DNA of 64,000 nt from Mangrovicoccus ximenensis (GTDB lineage Bacteria > Pseudomonadota > Alphaproteobacteria > Rhodobacterales > Rhodobacteraceae), in assembly GCF_003056725.1 (NCBI RefSeq), contig NZ_QBKZ01000015.1, positions 370,607 to 434,606 on the forward strand, given 5' to 3'. Of the stretch, positions 63,890-64,000 are shown one piece after another (positions within the stretch are counted from its first letter, which is position 1; every line of letters starts with the position of its first letter). A program made the position numbers and the translations under genes. The notes under the pieces were generated by a model. That model was given only the letters and a program-made list of their open reading frames with translations, was not told where the DNA came from and made no database searches.

Positions 63890-64000
63890 TCAGAACATCT
63901 TGCGTCCGACTTGGGGTACCTTCGTCTCTGAAAGCAAGAGGCCAAGATATTCCATCTCATCCGACAGGAAGTCTGGGGTGAAGTGCAAGGTTTTTCTATT
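63890..64000 (-). CDS. C-terminal end of an unknown protein (enters from beyond the window)
   Basis: The last 36 codons of a gene whose start lies outside: TLHFTPDFLSDEMEYLGLLLSETK, then VPQVGRKMF and a TGA at 63890-63892. Composition is that of a real protein end, and the BRCT gene starts 31 bases later in the same orientation, so the two are likely co-transcribed. No family can be named from this part. Confidence 0.55.
   Translation of the reverse strand, partial: NRKTLHFTPDFLSDEMEYLGLLLSETKVPQVGRKMF

Noticed and set aside
63859-63960. N-terminal extension of the BRCT protein up to an ATG at 63960
   Set aside because: The extension overlaps, in another frame, the well-formed end of a different protein, and the ATG at 63858 has its own TTGGAG site.

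Overview
The window is GC-rich DNA from an alphaproteobacterium, most likely a Rhodobacter/Rhodovulum-like member of the Rhodobacterales. Supporting gene sets are an rnfABCDGEH operon, a bacteriophytochrome with its heme oxygenase, remnants of an H2-sensing hupTU pair beside cbb3-oxidase assembly genes, btaAB betaine-lipid genes, the PhyR/NepR/EcfG stress module and a VPLPA-CTERM protein. I saw no rRNA, tRNA or CRISPR array.

Layout. 1-2.5 kb: glyA (partial), nadK, bphO and a bphP stump. 2.7-9.2 kb: a chain of broken genes (iclR, IS transposase, membrane fragments, attH, PNPOx-like, ETF-QO) around a Mn/Zn-type ABC transporter whose permease is frameshifted. 9.3-15 kb: grxB, then fragments including a degenerate prophage terminase interrupted by an IS110-type element. 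15-21 kb: mostly intact housekeeping genes (cimA, cysS, DUF924, MFS). 21-25 kb: chimeric or trimmed genes (queA/dppD, acyl-CoA dehydrogenase, dadA). 25-31.6 kb: TauE/SafE exporter and the complete rnf operon behind a sigma-54-like promoter. 32.4-35.6 kb: LpxH-like phosphoesterase, btaA, btaB and a VOC protein. 35.6-37.5 kb: ccoS, a ccoI tail, a hupT tail and a hupU head. 37.5-39.1 kb: an Old Yellow Enzyme gene divergent from an HxlR regulator. 40.4-45.5 kb: phyR, nepR, ecfG, a HisKA_2 kinase, then an amidoligase and a class I glutamine-amidotransferase-like gene. 46.5-54.6 kb: a peptide ABC transporter, an M20 amidohydrolase and an amino-acid ABC transporter. 54.8-56.5 kb: prophage or gene-transfer-agent-like remnants.

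From about 56.5 kb to the end the base composition becomes visibly more AT-rich, marking an accessory island. It holds a VPLPA-CTERM protein, a lipoprotein HNH nuclease, a translationally coupled three-gene operon (HEPN-like protein with an Rx4H motif, ParA-like ATPase with a KGGVGRS P-loop, large P-loop ATPase with a helix-turn-helix-like tail), a small P-loop protein, an unknown protein and a BRCT protein. A degenerate intergenic repeat separates several of these. The three-gene operon is the best candidate for a little-described, probably defence-type system.

A striking property of the first 56 kb is that about thirty genes are truncated at abrupt junctions, each joining the head or tail of one gene to an unrelated gene and sometimes making in-frame chimeras. 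This fits many large deletions or rearrangements, or a mosaic assembly. Intact operons lie between the scars.
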